Shown here in pieces: positions 1 to 10,300 of a DNA stretch of 64,000 nucleotides. The stretch is from Acestrorhynchus altus (taxonomy: Eukaryota > Chordata > Actinopteri > Characiformes > Acestrorhynchidae). The stretch lies in NCBI GenBank assembly GCA_034509495.1, contig CM067510.1, positions 33,204,102-33,268,101 of the forward strand, in the 5' to 3' direction. Below the pieces are notes generated by a model. That model saw only the letters and a list, made by a program, of their open reading frames with translations, was not told the DNA's origin and ran no database searches. The position numbers and the translations under genes were made by a program. Every line of letters starts with the position of its first letter. Position 1 is the first letter of the stretch.

Positions 1-52
<52 letters not shown>
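1..52. repeat. (TG)26 microsatellite
   Basis: A perfect dinucleotide run at the window edge lies in the intron just before the first TMEM130-like exon. Confidence 0.95.
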
Positions 53-53
<1 letters not shown>

Positions 54-67
54 ACCCAGTCTACCAG

Positions 68-1372
68 CATGGCTGTGTTGGAGAGTCTTGCCTAACTGCC
101 GCTCTCTCGGTCATGGTTCCTGTAAGCTGGTGAGGCTTTATGAAAGGCAGTTCCAGCTGAACTACACCTTCAGATCTCTGGGGACTCACTGCCTGGACCT
201 CAGTGCTCAAAATGACATCAGCGAGCTTCAGGCCTCTTATAGTGTCTATGTGCAAAAGAACCGTAAGTACGGCAAAGTCTGTTTCATCTACACGTTTCTA
301 CACGTATTGCGCTTCCTGATCTTCATTTCAACGATGTTGGAAGATGGAGGTGACGTAACTAAACTACTTTCAGTTGTGTGTGTTCAGTTATGTCACCTCC
401 ACCTTTCAATGTTCATAAAACACCAATAAAATGAAGATCAAATGGATAAATATTTAAATCAGTTCTTCTTTTTTTATGATTAATGATTCAGAACCACACG
501 TGGGAAACTGTCCTCTGCATTTAACCCATCAGTGCAGCCAACACACACATACACACACTCGGGAACAGTGAGCCCGTAGGGGTGGGCAGCCCAGGAGCAG
601 TTGGGTGTTAATCGGATCCCGTGGGGTCAGTGGATCAAACTGGTCAAGTCGCAAGTCCACTTCTCTAACCTTCAGACCGCGTTCATCCCCAGAAAACTGG
701 ACAGCAAACACACACCGCTGTACACACAAAGATAAAAGATGGATGGATGGATGGATGGATGGGTGGTATCACACTCAGACAGATTTGCGTGTGTGAGGAT
801 CCTTTTCAGTGGAGGATCCGTATGTGTGTTAATCCCTTCTGTCCTGTGTCCCCCTCAGTGGTGAGTCTCCTTATCTTCATCTTGCCTTGTGCGTCCCTGA
901 TTACTGCAGCCATCATCTTCATCACCATCTCAGTGTGCCGCTCCCAGCCGGGGTCTCTCCTGTCTACACAGGTGAGGGGTTTATTTCACCTAGAATAACA
1001 CTTTATATCTCAGATATCCTGCTGGACATTCATCGTCCCTGACCTGGTCCCACAACACCTGAACTCAGACCTCTAACAAGGCAAAGCAGAACCAAGGAAC
1101 CTGTTTATTAAATGTAGTGAAATGTTTTGTGCTCCAAAGGAAACAAACCTAACCCTGAGCTGTTTGTTTGTTTGTTTGTTTTGGGAAAATGATGCAGGTA
1201 AACATGTTTATATACCTTAATGAAGTGTTTACGGCTGATTCTGGCTTTTTTCTGATTTTTTTTTTTGCAGAGCGAAGAAAAGACTTACCTTTCTTTTGCC
1301 AACACTGAGCTTCAGACGAAGGGAGTGGGCAGTCCTGGTGGTCTTTTATCTGTGATCATCTCTCAGACATAA
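68..1372 (+). CDS. tmem130: TMEM130-like membrane protein, last three exons (5' part outside window)
   Basis: Three exons join in phase: about 68-262 (start uncertain, acceptor CAG at 65-67 or 57-59), 859-971 and 1271-1372, stop TAA at 1370-1372. The first gives a Cys-rich extracellular stretch (LPNCRSLGHGSC, then YTFRSLGTHCLDLSAQND) like the end of a PKD-type beta-sandwich with a G-x-H-C-L pattern. The second encodes one hydrophobic membrane segment (LLIFILPCASLITAAIIFIT) followed by a basic VCRS stop-transfer. The third encodes a short cytoplasmic tail ending SVIISQT. Donors are CC|GTAAGT and CAG|GTGAGG, acceptors CCCTCAG and TTGCAG. The PMEL/GPNMB-like layout and the position upstream of BAIAP2L1 on the same strand, as recalled for human, point to TMEM130. 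The family's function is poorly known. The gene identity is inferred mainly from synteny; the exon model is firmer than the name. Confidence 0.6.
490..612 (-). repeat. SINE-like fragment (tail of tRNA-derived family)
   Basis: The motifs CTCTGCATTTAACCCATC and GTGGGCAGCCCAGGAGCAG recur at 22960, 24490 and 49220. Only the body of the element is present. It sits in the TMEM130-like intron, followed by an ATGG tetranucleotide run at about 738-764. Confidence 0.55.
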
Positions 1373-1640
1373 GAGAGGGTTTTTAATGAACCCCACAGCT
1401 CTGTCAGCAGCTCCGCACATCAGCGTCTTTGACTTTCCATGTTCAGCTGGGTCCATACGCAGCAACGGGCCTCCGTTCAGTTCTTCTGCGTCACTCTCTG
1501 TTCCCCGCGGCGTGCGCTTGCTTGGACCTCATTTCTTTCTCTCCCCTCCTGTTTTTTTCTTTTCTTATAGTCTGAGCTCCTGTTTTTAACCTCAGCAGGT
1601 CTGAACGGCTCTTATACAGTCAATAAATAAAAGGCACGGA
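1373..1640 (+). terminator. TMEM130-like 3'UTR with tandem polyadenylation signals
   Basis: Overlapping AATAAA hexamers at 1622-1627 and 1626-1631 lie 250 nt after the stop codon. No coding sequence is seen between the stop and these signals. Confidence 0.5.
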
Positions 1641-1843
1641 CGTCTGTCCTCCTGTTCAGCGCCGCTTGTGAGTCACCTGAGTGCTGGATTGGATACGGGT
1701 CTGCGTGAACTTCAGCAGGAGGGCTTTTCTCAGACCACTGAACTCACCAGTCAGGATTCAGTTCATCTAGAATATAACTGGACGTCAAATGACCTGCTAT
1801 GAGCATCTTACGTCTGACAGTGTGATCTGTAGGCCAGTCGGGG

Positions 1844-2210
1844 CTTAGCCTTTAGAACTGGAACCAATTTTGTGGATTGTTTTTGTAGTTTTACGTTCTT
1901 TTATTTTTATAAAATAACAATAATACAATTTATATCAACAGAATTTCAATATTTGTATGAATTTGACTCTGTTTTGATCAATAATTTACTTTTTATGATT
2001 GTTTTGTGGGTTGCTTTGCTTATTTGGACCAACAACACTTTATATCTCAGAAATCCTGTTGAAACGTGATGATCCAGAGTGTTTTTGAGCTGCAAATATA
2101 AGGATTTTGATGAATGAATTATGATGAAGGATATTTACACTAACAAGCTGTTCAAAATACTTGAAAATGCTGCAAATAAATGAAACGACCTGAATGTCCT
2201 TAATTATTTT
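1844..2210 (-). mobile_element. piggyBac-like non-autonomous element tail, inverted copy
   Basis: It starts CTTAGCCTTTAGAACTGG, the inverse of the end of the plus-strand copy at 3360-3391 (CCAGTTCTAAAGGTTAAG). Internal stretches such as TATATCTCAGAAATCCTGTTG match, inverted, the tail at about 17300-17335. TTAA beside CCTTTAGAAC fits piggyBac-type termini. A smaller fragment of the same stretch occurs at about 993-1045. Confidence 0.5.
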
Positions 2211-2224
2211 TGTTAGTCAGGCTC

Positions 2225-2425
2225 AAACCATTTAGCCTGGTCAATTCACCCACCCTGTGCATTTTCGGGAGGCGGGAGGAAACCCGTGTGGACACGAGGA
2301 GAACACACCAAACGCCTCACACACGGTGACCCAAGCTGGGATTAGAACCCACAACCCCAGGCTGTTGGAGCTGAGGGACACATGCAGTCCCTTGGACGCT
2401 CCATATCCAAGATCCAAGCTCCTGA
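2225..2425 (+). repeat. Dispersed repeat, first of two copies
   Basis: GGAGGAAACCCGTGTGGACA, an ACGAGGAGAACA core and an ANCCCACAACCCCAGG-type end resemble 13110-13325. The family is not named here. It has no coding capacity. Confidence 0.45.
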
Positions 2426-2639
2426 GTGACTGCAGTTCTTCATGTTCATGTTTGCAGTGAAGAATGTTAGTGAAGCAGCTACACAAACGCCTGGTTGAGG
2501 TCAAACGAGTTGAGGTCAAACATGTCTGCATTGAACGGGTTTGTATTGTAGGGAACTCCGGGAACCTGACAGTGCGAGACTCAGTCAGGGTGGCTTTGTT
2601 TCTGTGATTCAACGCTGACCTCTGCAGTCTGCATTGGGA

Positions 2640-3391
2640 CTCGTTCTAAAAGCAGTTCAGGTTCAAACACTTATTATCTGCTCATCATCCTTAAAAAACA
2701 AAAGCACTATTTTAACCTTGAAATCACTTCAGACCGACTGCTGCCTCGATCCACTTTGTGTATCTGCCTATTCAGTGTAGATGACGTCACAAGAACAAAT
2801 GACTTCAGAACAGGCTATTTCTGCTGCCTGGTTTCTGTGTGGACTCTGATCAGAGAGAGGGGGCGGGGCTGATGATCAACCTGCATACAGACTCTGACTG
2901 ATCAGAGAGAGGGGGCGGGGCTGATGATCAACCTGCATACAGACTCTGACTGATCAGAGAGAGGGGGCGGGGCTGATGATCAACCTGCATACAGACTCTG
3001 ACTGATCAGAGAGAGGGGGCGGGGCTGATGACATCATTGACTCAAATAATGAGTTATAGAGGAAAACGAAAAGGGAAGGGGCTGTTTGCTCTCTTTTTGC
3101 TCAGTGTTCACATTTCAAAATAAAAGTCCTGAGAAGGGATAATACTGATACATAAATAACAAAAACAATAAAGGACTTTTTTCTTTTAAGCCAAAAAAAA
3201 ATGTAGGTGCAAGTAAAGTTTATCAAAACATGGTCAAATTCATACAACTATCTAAATTGTACACACAAAATTTGAGTTGCCTAGGAACTAAAAATAAGAA
3301 TATCTGGTATGTGTGACTGTCTTCTATGAATAAAACTACGTCAAACTATGAAAACATCCCACAAAATTGGCCTCCAGTTCTAAAGGTTAAG
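2640..3391 (+). mobile_element. Element with GC-box minisatellite (array A) and piggyBac-like tail
   Basis: About four units of a 52 bp tandem repeat (GATCAGAGAGAGGGGGCGGG core, CAACCTGCATACAGACTCTG spacer) occupy 2850-3030. A conserved ~360 bp tail follows (GGGTTATAGAGG-like start, ATAAAAGTCCTGAGAAGGG, ending GTTCTAAAGGTTAAG at 3391). The left boundary is uncertain; TTAACCTTGAAATC at 2712 is a candidate. Confidence 0.6.
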
Positions 3392-3692
3392 ATTAAAATA
3401 TTCCATAAACTTCTGTCAAAAAATAAAAGCTATTGACTGCATCAGAGCTCTTGATCAGGAATCATTGATCCCGGCACCAATCATCCTATCACAGGATAGG
3501 GATAGTTTGGGAGCACACAGTGTATAACATTTCTGTTCAGAGCAGGGGTTTACAGTCTTATCTGCAAAGGTGTGGCTTCCAACCATGCAGGAGCACTTAA
3601 TCAGCTGTTTGAAGAAGGCAGCCAACTGAGCAAATAAGTGGAAATGGGTGGTTCAACTAGTGGTTACACATGAAGTAAAAAGAACAACACAG

Positions 3693-3925
3693 ATGTCTGC
3701 CTCTGCAGCCGTGGCCTGGTGACTGGAAGGCTGCCGGTTAGAATCCATGAAGTGCCTTTGAGCAAGCACCATGGATAGGGCAGCTCGCCGCTACAGGCCC
3801 GTGTGCTCACTTCCCACGAGTGTGTGAATTCACTCGGACACCACTCTGTGTGGGTTAAATGCGGAGCAGCACAGTGGATATATGTGCACCTTCACCTATT
3901 CCAGATGAATGGAATAAGGGAAGTT
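3693..3925 (+). repeat. tRNA-derived SINE-like element
   Basis: GTGACTGGAAGGCTGCCGGT followed by TAGAATCC resembles a degenerate tRNA B box. TGCCTTTGAGCAAGCACC follows. Copies in the opposite orientation lie at 22960, 24465 and 49205. Confidence 0.55.
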
Positions 3926-4580
3926 GTTCCTGTACACTAGGTAGACTATTTCCTCCAAATTAAAAAACAGAACCCGTCGTTACCCACAACATACATTTCC
4001 ACCTTGCTGTCAGGTTGCGGGTGATCAGCGGTGCATTAATGTGGGGGTTGAAACAGACTGAGGGCTCTGTGAGTGGAACCACCTGCTGTTGTGTACTGCA
4101 GTGGTTTGGATCCAAATTGTGATATGCTGTTCATTAGCTGCTTTGATGGCCTTTATTGAAACGGTGGCGCGTCTGCTCTTTTGTTTAGCGGGAGTTGTTT
4201 TCTTGGAAATGACTGTTTGAATAATGGTCTGGAGCAGCGCTTGCTCGCTGGAAATGATTGACAGGACTGAGAGTGCTCTAATCACACAATGGCACTGGCA
4301 GCCGCCGCACTCTCTGTGGATGACTCCACACACATATCAATCAGCAGAGAGTGAGAGAGAGATGCTGTTTCCCATCGCCTGCATGTGACGAAAACGTTAC
4401 GCATCTAAACATTTAAAAGAGCTGCATTTACCTACGGTATAACAGGTGATATAAAGATGATACCAGCCCCCATAATGCACATATTGCCCCATCAGTCTAG
4501 CTGGATGGACCACTGGAAGACAAATTATTAGTAGATTAATCATTAAGATGACCTGTCGGAATGGACCACAAGAAAGCACA
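3926..4580. other. No gene recognised
   Basis: Only non-coding sequence is seen, with no splice-flanked open frame similar to a known protein. The missing first exons of BAIAP2L1 were looked for here and in the rest of 1373-7310 without success. Confidence 0.5.
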
Positions 4581-4584
4581 TTAT

Positions 4585-5165
4585 GACCACCTCCTTGTCT
4601 CTACACTATCTGTCCATCCTATCAGCTCCTCTGATCACACAGGAGCTCTTTGTATTTCTATAAATCCAGACTGTAGTTCATCTGTTTCTCTGCAGACTTT
4701 ATTCTCCTCCTTTCACCCTGATCTTCAATGATCAGGACCCCACAGGACCACCACAGAGCAGATATTATGTGGGTGGTGGGTCATTCTCAGCCCTGCAGTC
4801 ACACTGACATGGTGGTGGTGTGTTAGTGTGTGTTGCGCTGGTACGAGTGGATCAGACACAGCAGTGCTGCTGGAGTGTTTAAACCCTGTGTCCACTCACT
4901 GTCCACTCTATCAGACACTCCTACCGAGTGTCTCCGCCTTGTAGATGTAAAGTCAGAGACAGAAGCTCATCTGTTTCTGCACAGTTTGTGTTGGTCGTCC
5001 TCTAGTCCGTCATCAGTGCTCACAGGACGCTGCCCACAGGACGCTGTCGGCTGGACGTTTCTGATTGGTGGACTGTTCTGTGTCTGAGCCACTTGTACCA
5101 GTGCAACACATGCTAACACTCCACCACCATGTCAGTGTGACTACAGGGCTGAGAATGACCACAGA
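4585..5165 (+). mobile_element. Palindromic fold-back MITE, copy 1
   Basis: TCATTCTCAGCCCTGCAGTC near 4782 is repeated inverted near 5140-5160 (CAGGGCTGAGAATGACC). The adjoining ACTGACATGGTGGTGGTGTG is likewise mirrored by CACCACCATGTCAGTGTGAC. A second copy lies at 20890-21465 in the opposite orientation. It has no coding capacity, and transcripts could fold into a long hairpin. Confidence 0.7.
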
Positions 5166-5226
5166 CAGTGAAAGAGAGGATCCTGTTCTTTACCACATTT
5201 GATGCATATTATTATATATGTTTCTA

Positions 5227-5230
<4 letters not shown>

Positions 5231-5262
<32 letters not shown>
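5231..5262. repeat. (TG)n microsatellite
   Basis: A perfect TG run of about 32 nt follows TTTCTATCG. It is flanked to the right by a TTTATTGTCA-type dispersed repeat at about 5350-5420. Confidence 0.9.
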
Positions 5263-6186
5263 ACTGTAGCCAATTATATTGTAATTGATGCAAATTAATT
5301 TTATGACTGTGCTTTGCCACATGCCTTCTCCCAGTCTTCTATGGAAATAGAGTAGAATTCCTTTATTGTCACTCTGCATGTGTACAATGATTTAGTTTTC
5401 ACAGTGCAAACATGTACCATAAAATAAATAGTGTAAAATGATACATAGTCTCTACATACACTTACAAAATATATATTTATGGTGTTATATACAGTTATTG
5501 TACATTAGATATTGCACAGTAGTAGGGGGTATCGGACAGTGAGAGTACTATATAAATATAAGCTCATTTACATATGGACCTATTCAGTCTACCACAGTTT
5601 AGCCCTGCCCACATGACTGTGAGGAACAATAAAGGACAGCCAATCAGTTCAAAGCTTGTTTTTTTTTTTTAGTGTTTTATTTTTTGTTTTACAAATTATA
5701 ATCAGATTAAAATACTGGGACACCTTGTAGTTTGTGGACTCGGAGTACGTCCAGATATCAAACGTGTGTTGTTGATTTGTAAACCAGGCTCTTAGATCTT
5801 AGTTATGTAGAAGGACCTGTACTGGATCACCCGCCTGCCGAGGCAGGTTTACCCACGCTTTCCCTGTTCCTGAAGTGTAATTACTGTAGAGATAACACCA
5901 TCTCATATTGCACCTCTGGAGCTGTGAAAACACGGAGCTCTTCTACAAAGCCTGCATTTACCAGCTCTTTCTCCTGACCTTTACGTTGTAATAATGTTTT
6001 AGTTGCTGTTAGAGCAGCGGTGTCTGTGCACAGTACTGCTGTTGTAAACCGTGGGCCGGCCTCTCGGCCTGGGCAGGGCTGGATGAGTGCTGGAAAGTTA
6101 GGACACCCCACGAACTCCTAGATATGATTTTAACATATGGACATTTCATCTTCATTTGCACTATGTTGAGATGGAGGTGATCTAAC

Positions 6187-6850
6187 TTAATACATCAATA
6201 ATGTCAGTGAGATGTTTCTATAAGCGTCTACCATCTGCGAGATCGACTGGAAGAACGACGTTCCCACTCCTCCATACGGAATTCTTTCAGCTCTGTGATG
6301 TTTCAGTGTCAGTCTTTGTACAGACGTGCTTACGTTCTCCTCAAACCCCCTCTGATACAATAAAGATCTCATAGTGGTCTCTATGATGGAGAGATCTCCA
6401 CACCCTGCTGCAGCAGAGCAGCCCCAAACCACCACTATGCTTCACAGCTGCTATGAGGTTCTTGTGCTCAAATGCTGTGTTTGGATTGCGTCAAACGTGT
6501 CTTCTGTTACTGTGTCCAAATAATTCAGCTTTGGGTTCATCTGTCCAAAGCACTTTGTTCCAGAAGTCCTGCTCTGGAGAACTTTAGTCTTCCTTTGACA
6601 GTAATGTTTTCCTCTATGAAGATCAGACTGGTTTGGTCTCTTTCTGATGGTAGAAGCTGTACTTTGACATCAGCTGTGGCGAGAGATACCTGTAGGTCCT
6701 GTGATGAACATTTTATTGGACTGTTGGATCTTCTTTACGTATCTTGTGATTCTGCTCTTGGGCTGAACTTGCTTGGATGACCTGACCTGGCTGTGTTGGC
6801 ATTTGTTTCAAATGTTCTCCACTTTAAAATGAATTGTTTTGAGGTCCCTT
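6187..6850 (-). mobile_element. Degraded Tc1/mariner-like transposon
   Basis: On the minus strand, MVVWGCSAAAGCGDLSI matches the Tc1 transposase motif (H-G-G-G-x-V-M-V-W-G-C). The rest is disrupted. A second copy lies at 25064-25330 and preserves MKHGGGGVMVWSCSAAAGCG. Neither has an intact reading frame. Confidence 0.65.
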
Positions 6851-7310
6851 CTCAGAGTCATCTGCAATTACAGACCTCAGATAGACGTTGGATCTCAGCA
6901 TGGAGATCCCACTCACTACAGTAATCAAGAGCAAACCAAACTAATGTCTGAGGTTTAAATAAGACCACCTGCAACATCCTTGCTGTTGATGGTCTGAGCA
7001 TTTTCCAAAGTAATCTGAAAGCACGGGCTGCCTGATTAATCCTGTTGATACGAGTTTCAGAGAAAAACCCCTGTGGCTGCAAAAACAGAAGAGCTCAAAG
7101 TGTCAGAAATGTGTAATTCATTATGTAATTCAGTTATTATCTACAATCTTTATTTCTCAGCCAGTGACTTTATTGAATTCGATTGTATTTTCGATTGTAG
7201 TTCGTCTCCTGCATCAATGTTGCTGCTCTTATAAGTTCCTCATCCAAAATGACGCATTCCTCTTACCAGTAGGGTTCTCCGCAACTCTCAGCTGATGTTT
7301 CTCTCCACAG

Positions 7311-10300
7311 GTCTGGTCCTGATGGAAATATCTGAAGTGCATAAGAAGGTCCAGCTGGAGCTGGAGGAGTCTGTGAGTATTCAGCATCAGTTGGTGGAAG
7401 AGCTACTTCTCTTTCCATCTGTTTTCAGTTTCTTTTTCCACCTCCCTTGCTGTGCAATTGACTTTGCCACCTGCTCTTCACTGCCAGCCCCAGTGTTCAG
7501 AATGCAGGTACACACACCGCTGAGAATCGAATTACTCTCGATATAGCACCTTCAGACTGAGACGGTCCACTCCTTTCATTTTTTCCTCACCCTTTCTGTC
7601 TCCTTGACCATAGTGAAAGCACAGGGTGGCCACAAAGTGGACCATTGTTCTTGCTTTTAGTAGGGCGTACACTGGGTCAGCGACCGTCTGCGAGAGGAGT
7701 GAGTGTAGCTGTGTTATCGGTGTGTGAGGGGTTAATAAAAATGCTTAGATGAGAACGTGAATTCTTGGTCCTACGATGTTTTGAATAGTTATGAACAGTT
7801 ATGAAGTTGAAGATGAAATGATCTCCAAAAGGCATAAACCCTAGTGTATTATCTTGCTTTAGTACCATTTCTGAGAACTTGCAAAGTACAGGAACCCTAA
7901 GAGATCCAAGCTCAGGTAACTTTGACTGAGGTCTCAGACCTTAATTAGGGTTATGGCTTGTTAAGAATCATCGTTAGGAAAGACCAGATGATGCAACTTT
8001 CAAATGCAGCCAGCAGCTATGGGTTCTTCTAAGCAGCTGCCTAGCACTCTAAAAATGAAAATGAACTGTTGAGGCCCAAAAGCTGGAGAAGCTATAAGAA
8101 GGTTGTAAAGCATGTTTAGGTTGCCATTTCCTCAGTTTGAAATGTTATTAAGAAACAGTTAACAGGAACTGTGGAGGATCAGAGAAGGTCTGGAAGACCA
8201 AGGAAAATTATCTGCAGAGATCCACAGCTCAGATGGGAGAATCTATCCACAGCGCACAACTATTAGTCGTTTTCTCCACAAATCTGGCCTTTATGGAAGA
8301 GTTGCAAGAAGAAAGCAATTTTAAAAGCCGGTTGATGGGAAGATGGATGGAGCTAAAAACAGGACAATCCTGGAAGAAAACCTGTTAGAGGCTGCATAAC
8401 CCTTGAGATTGGGATGGAGCCTTACCTTCCAGCAGGACAAACGACTCTGAATCCAAGCCAGAGCTACAGTGCACTGGTTTACAAACCAGATTCCAAAAAA
8501 TTTGGGACACTAAACAAATTGTGAATAAAAACTGAATGCAATGATGTGGAGACGGCAAATGTCAATATTTCATCCAGAATAGAACATAGATGACAGATCA
8601 AAAGTTTAATCTGAGTAAATGTAACATTTTAAAGGAAAAATATGTTGATTCAAAATTTCACAGTGTCAACAAATCCCAAAAAAGTTGGGACAAGTAGCAA
8701 TAAGTGTCTGGAAAAAGGAAATTGAGAATGAACAGCTGGACGACCATCCGGACCAGAGGACAAGGAGAACCCAAGTTGTTATCAAAGCTCCGTTCAGAAG
8801 CCTGCATCACTGATGGTATGGGGTTGCATGAGTGCTTGTGACATGGGCAGCTTGCATGTCTGGAAAGGAACCATTAATGCAGAGAACTATGTTCAGGTTC
8901 TAGAACAACATGTGGTCCCATCTAGACATCGTCTCTTTCAGGGAAGACCCTGCATTTTTCAACAAGATAAAGCCAGACCACATTCTGCAGCAATCACAAC
9001 ATCATGGCTCCGTAGGAGAAGGATCCGGGTACTGAGATGACTAGCCTGCAGTCCAGATCTTTCACCTGTAGAGAACATTTGGAGCATCATAAAGAGGAAA
9101 GTGCAACAAAGAAGGCCAAAGACGATTGAACAGTTAGAGGCCTGTATAAGACATGAATGGGATAGCACTGGAGAAACTGGTCTCCTCCTCCCAGACGTCT
9201 GTTGTGTTGTAAGATGAAGTGGGGACGCCACACAGTGGTAAAAATGGCCTTGTCCCCACTTTTTTGGGATTTGTTGACACCATGAAATTTTGAAACAACG
9301 TATTTTTCCCATAAAACTATTCATTCTCTCAGTTTACACAAATTCACAATTTGTTTAGTGTCCCAACTTTTTTGGAATCCGGCTTGTAGATCAAAGCATA
9401 TTCATGTCCAGACCTCAATCCCACTGAGATCCCGTGGCAGGACTTGAACGTTGCTGTTCACAGACGCTTTCCATCCAACCCAGCTGAGCTTCAGCTGTTC
9501 TGTAAAGAAGAACCAGCAGAACCTTCAGCCTCTAGATGAGCAAAGCTGGTGGAGACCGACTCCAAAAGACCTGCAGCTGGAATTGCAGTGAACGGTGGTC
9601 CTAGTATTGACTCAGGGGGGCTATTTATTTATTTATTTATTTATTTATTTATTATTCATCTTTTTCCCCACTTATTCTCAATTCAAGGGGTATGAATACT
9701 TATTCAAGGCACTGTAAAGGAGACGAAGAGCGTAACGTGGTATGTGACGTAGTGATGTAGCAATATTTGTATTACCTTCAGAAAGGTCCTTCAGAGAGCC
9801 TCCATCAGATCATCTAAGATACTATTCAGTGAGTGTGAATATTTAACCGTGTGCACTATAGAGGTGACCCTGTGGAATGCAGCTCACCCTGTCCGTGTTA
9901 CAGCTGTTTGTGTATCGATTGTGACGGTGACTTTTACTCTTATCAGTTCAAGAGGTTTCACAGAGAGATCATCACAGAGCTGGAGAGGAAAACAGACATG
10001 GATGTCAAATACATGACCGTGAGTACCGTGAAGCGACCGTGTTCAGTGCCGCACTGTGACTCGGCTCTGCCGTCCAGTTCTCCTCATCCGTGTTTCTGTT
10101 CGTCTCAGGCCACGTTCAAACGGTACCAGTCAGAACACAAAATGAGGCAGGACTCTCTGGACAAATCCAACGCCGATCTGAAGAAGCTGCGCAGAAAAAG
10201 CCAGGGCAAGCACTCCAGCAAGTACGAGATCAAGGAGAACGAGGTGAATCTCTATACTGATTCAGCTTCTTCTGCTCCTTTTTCCATTAATCCCTCTGTT

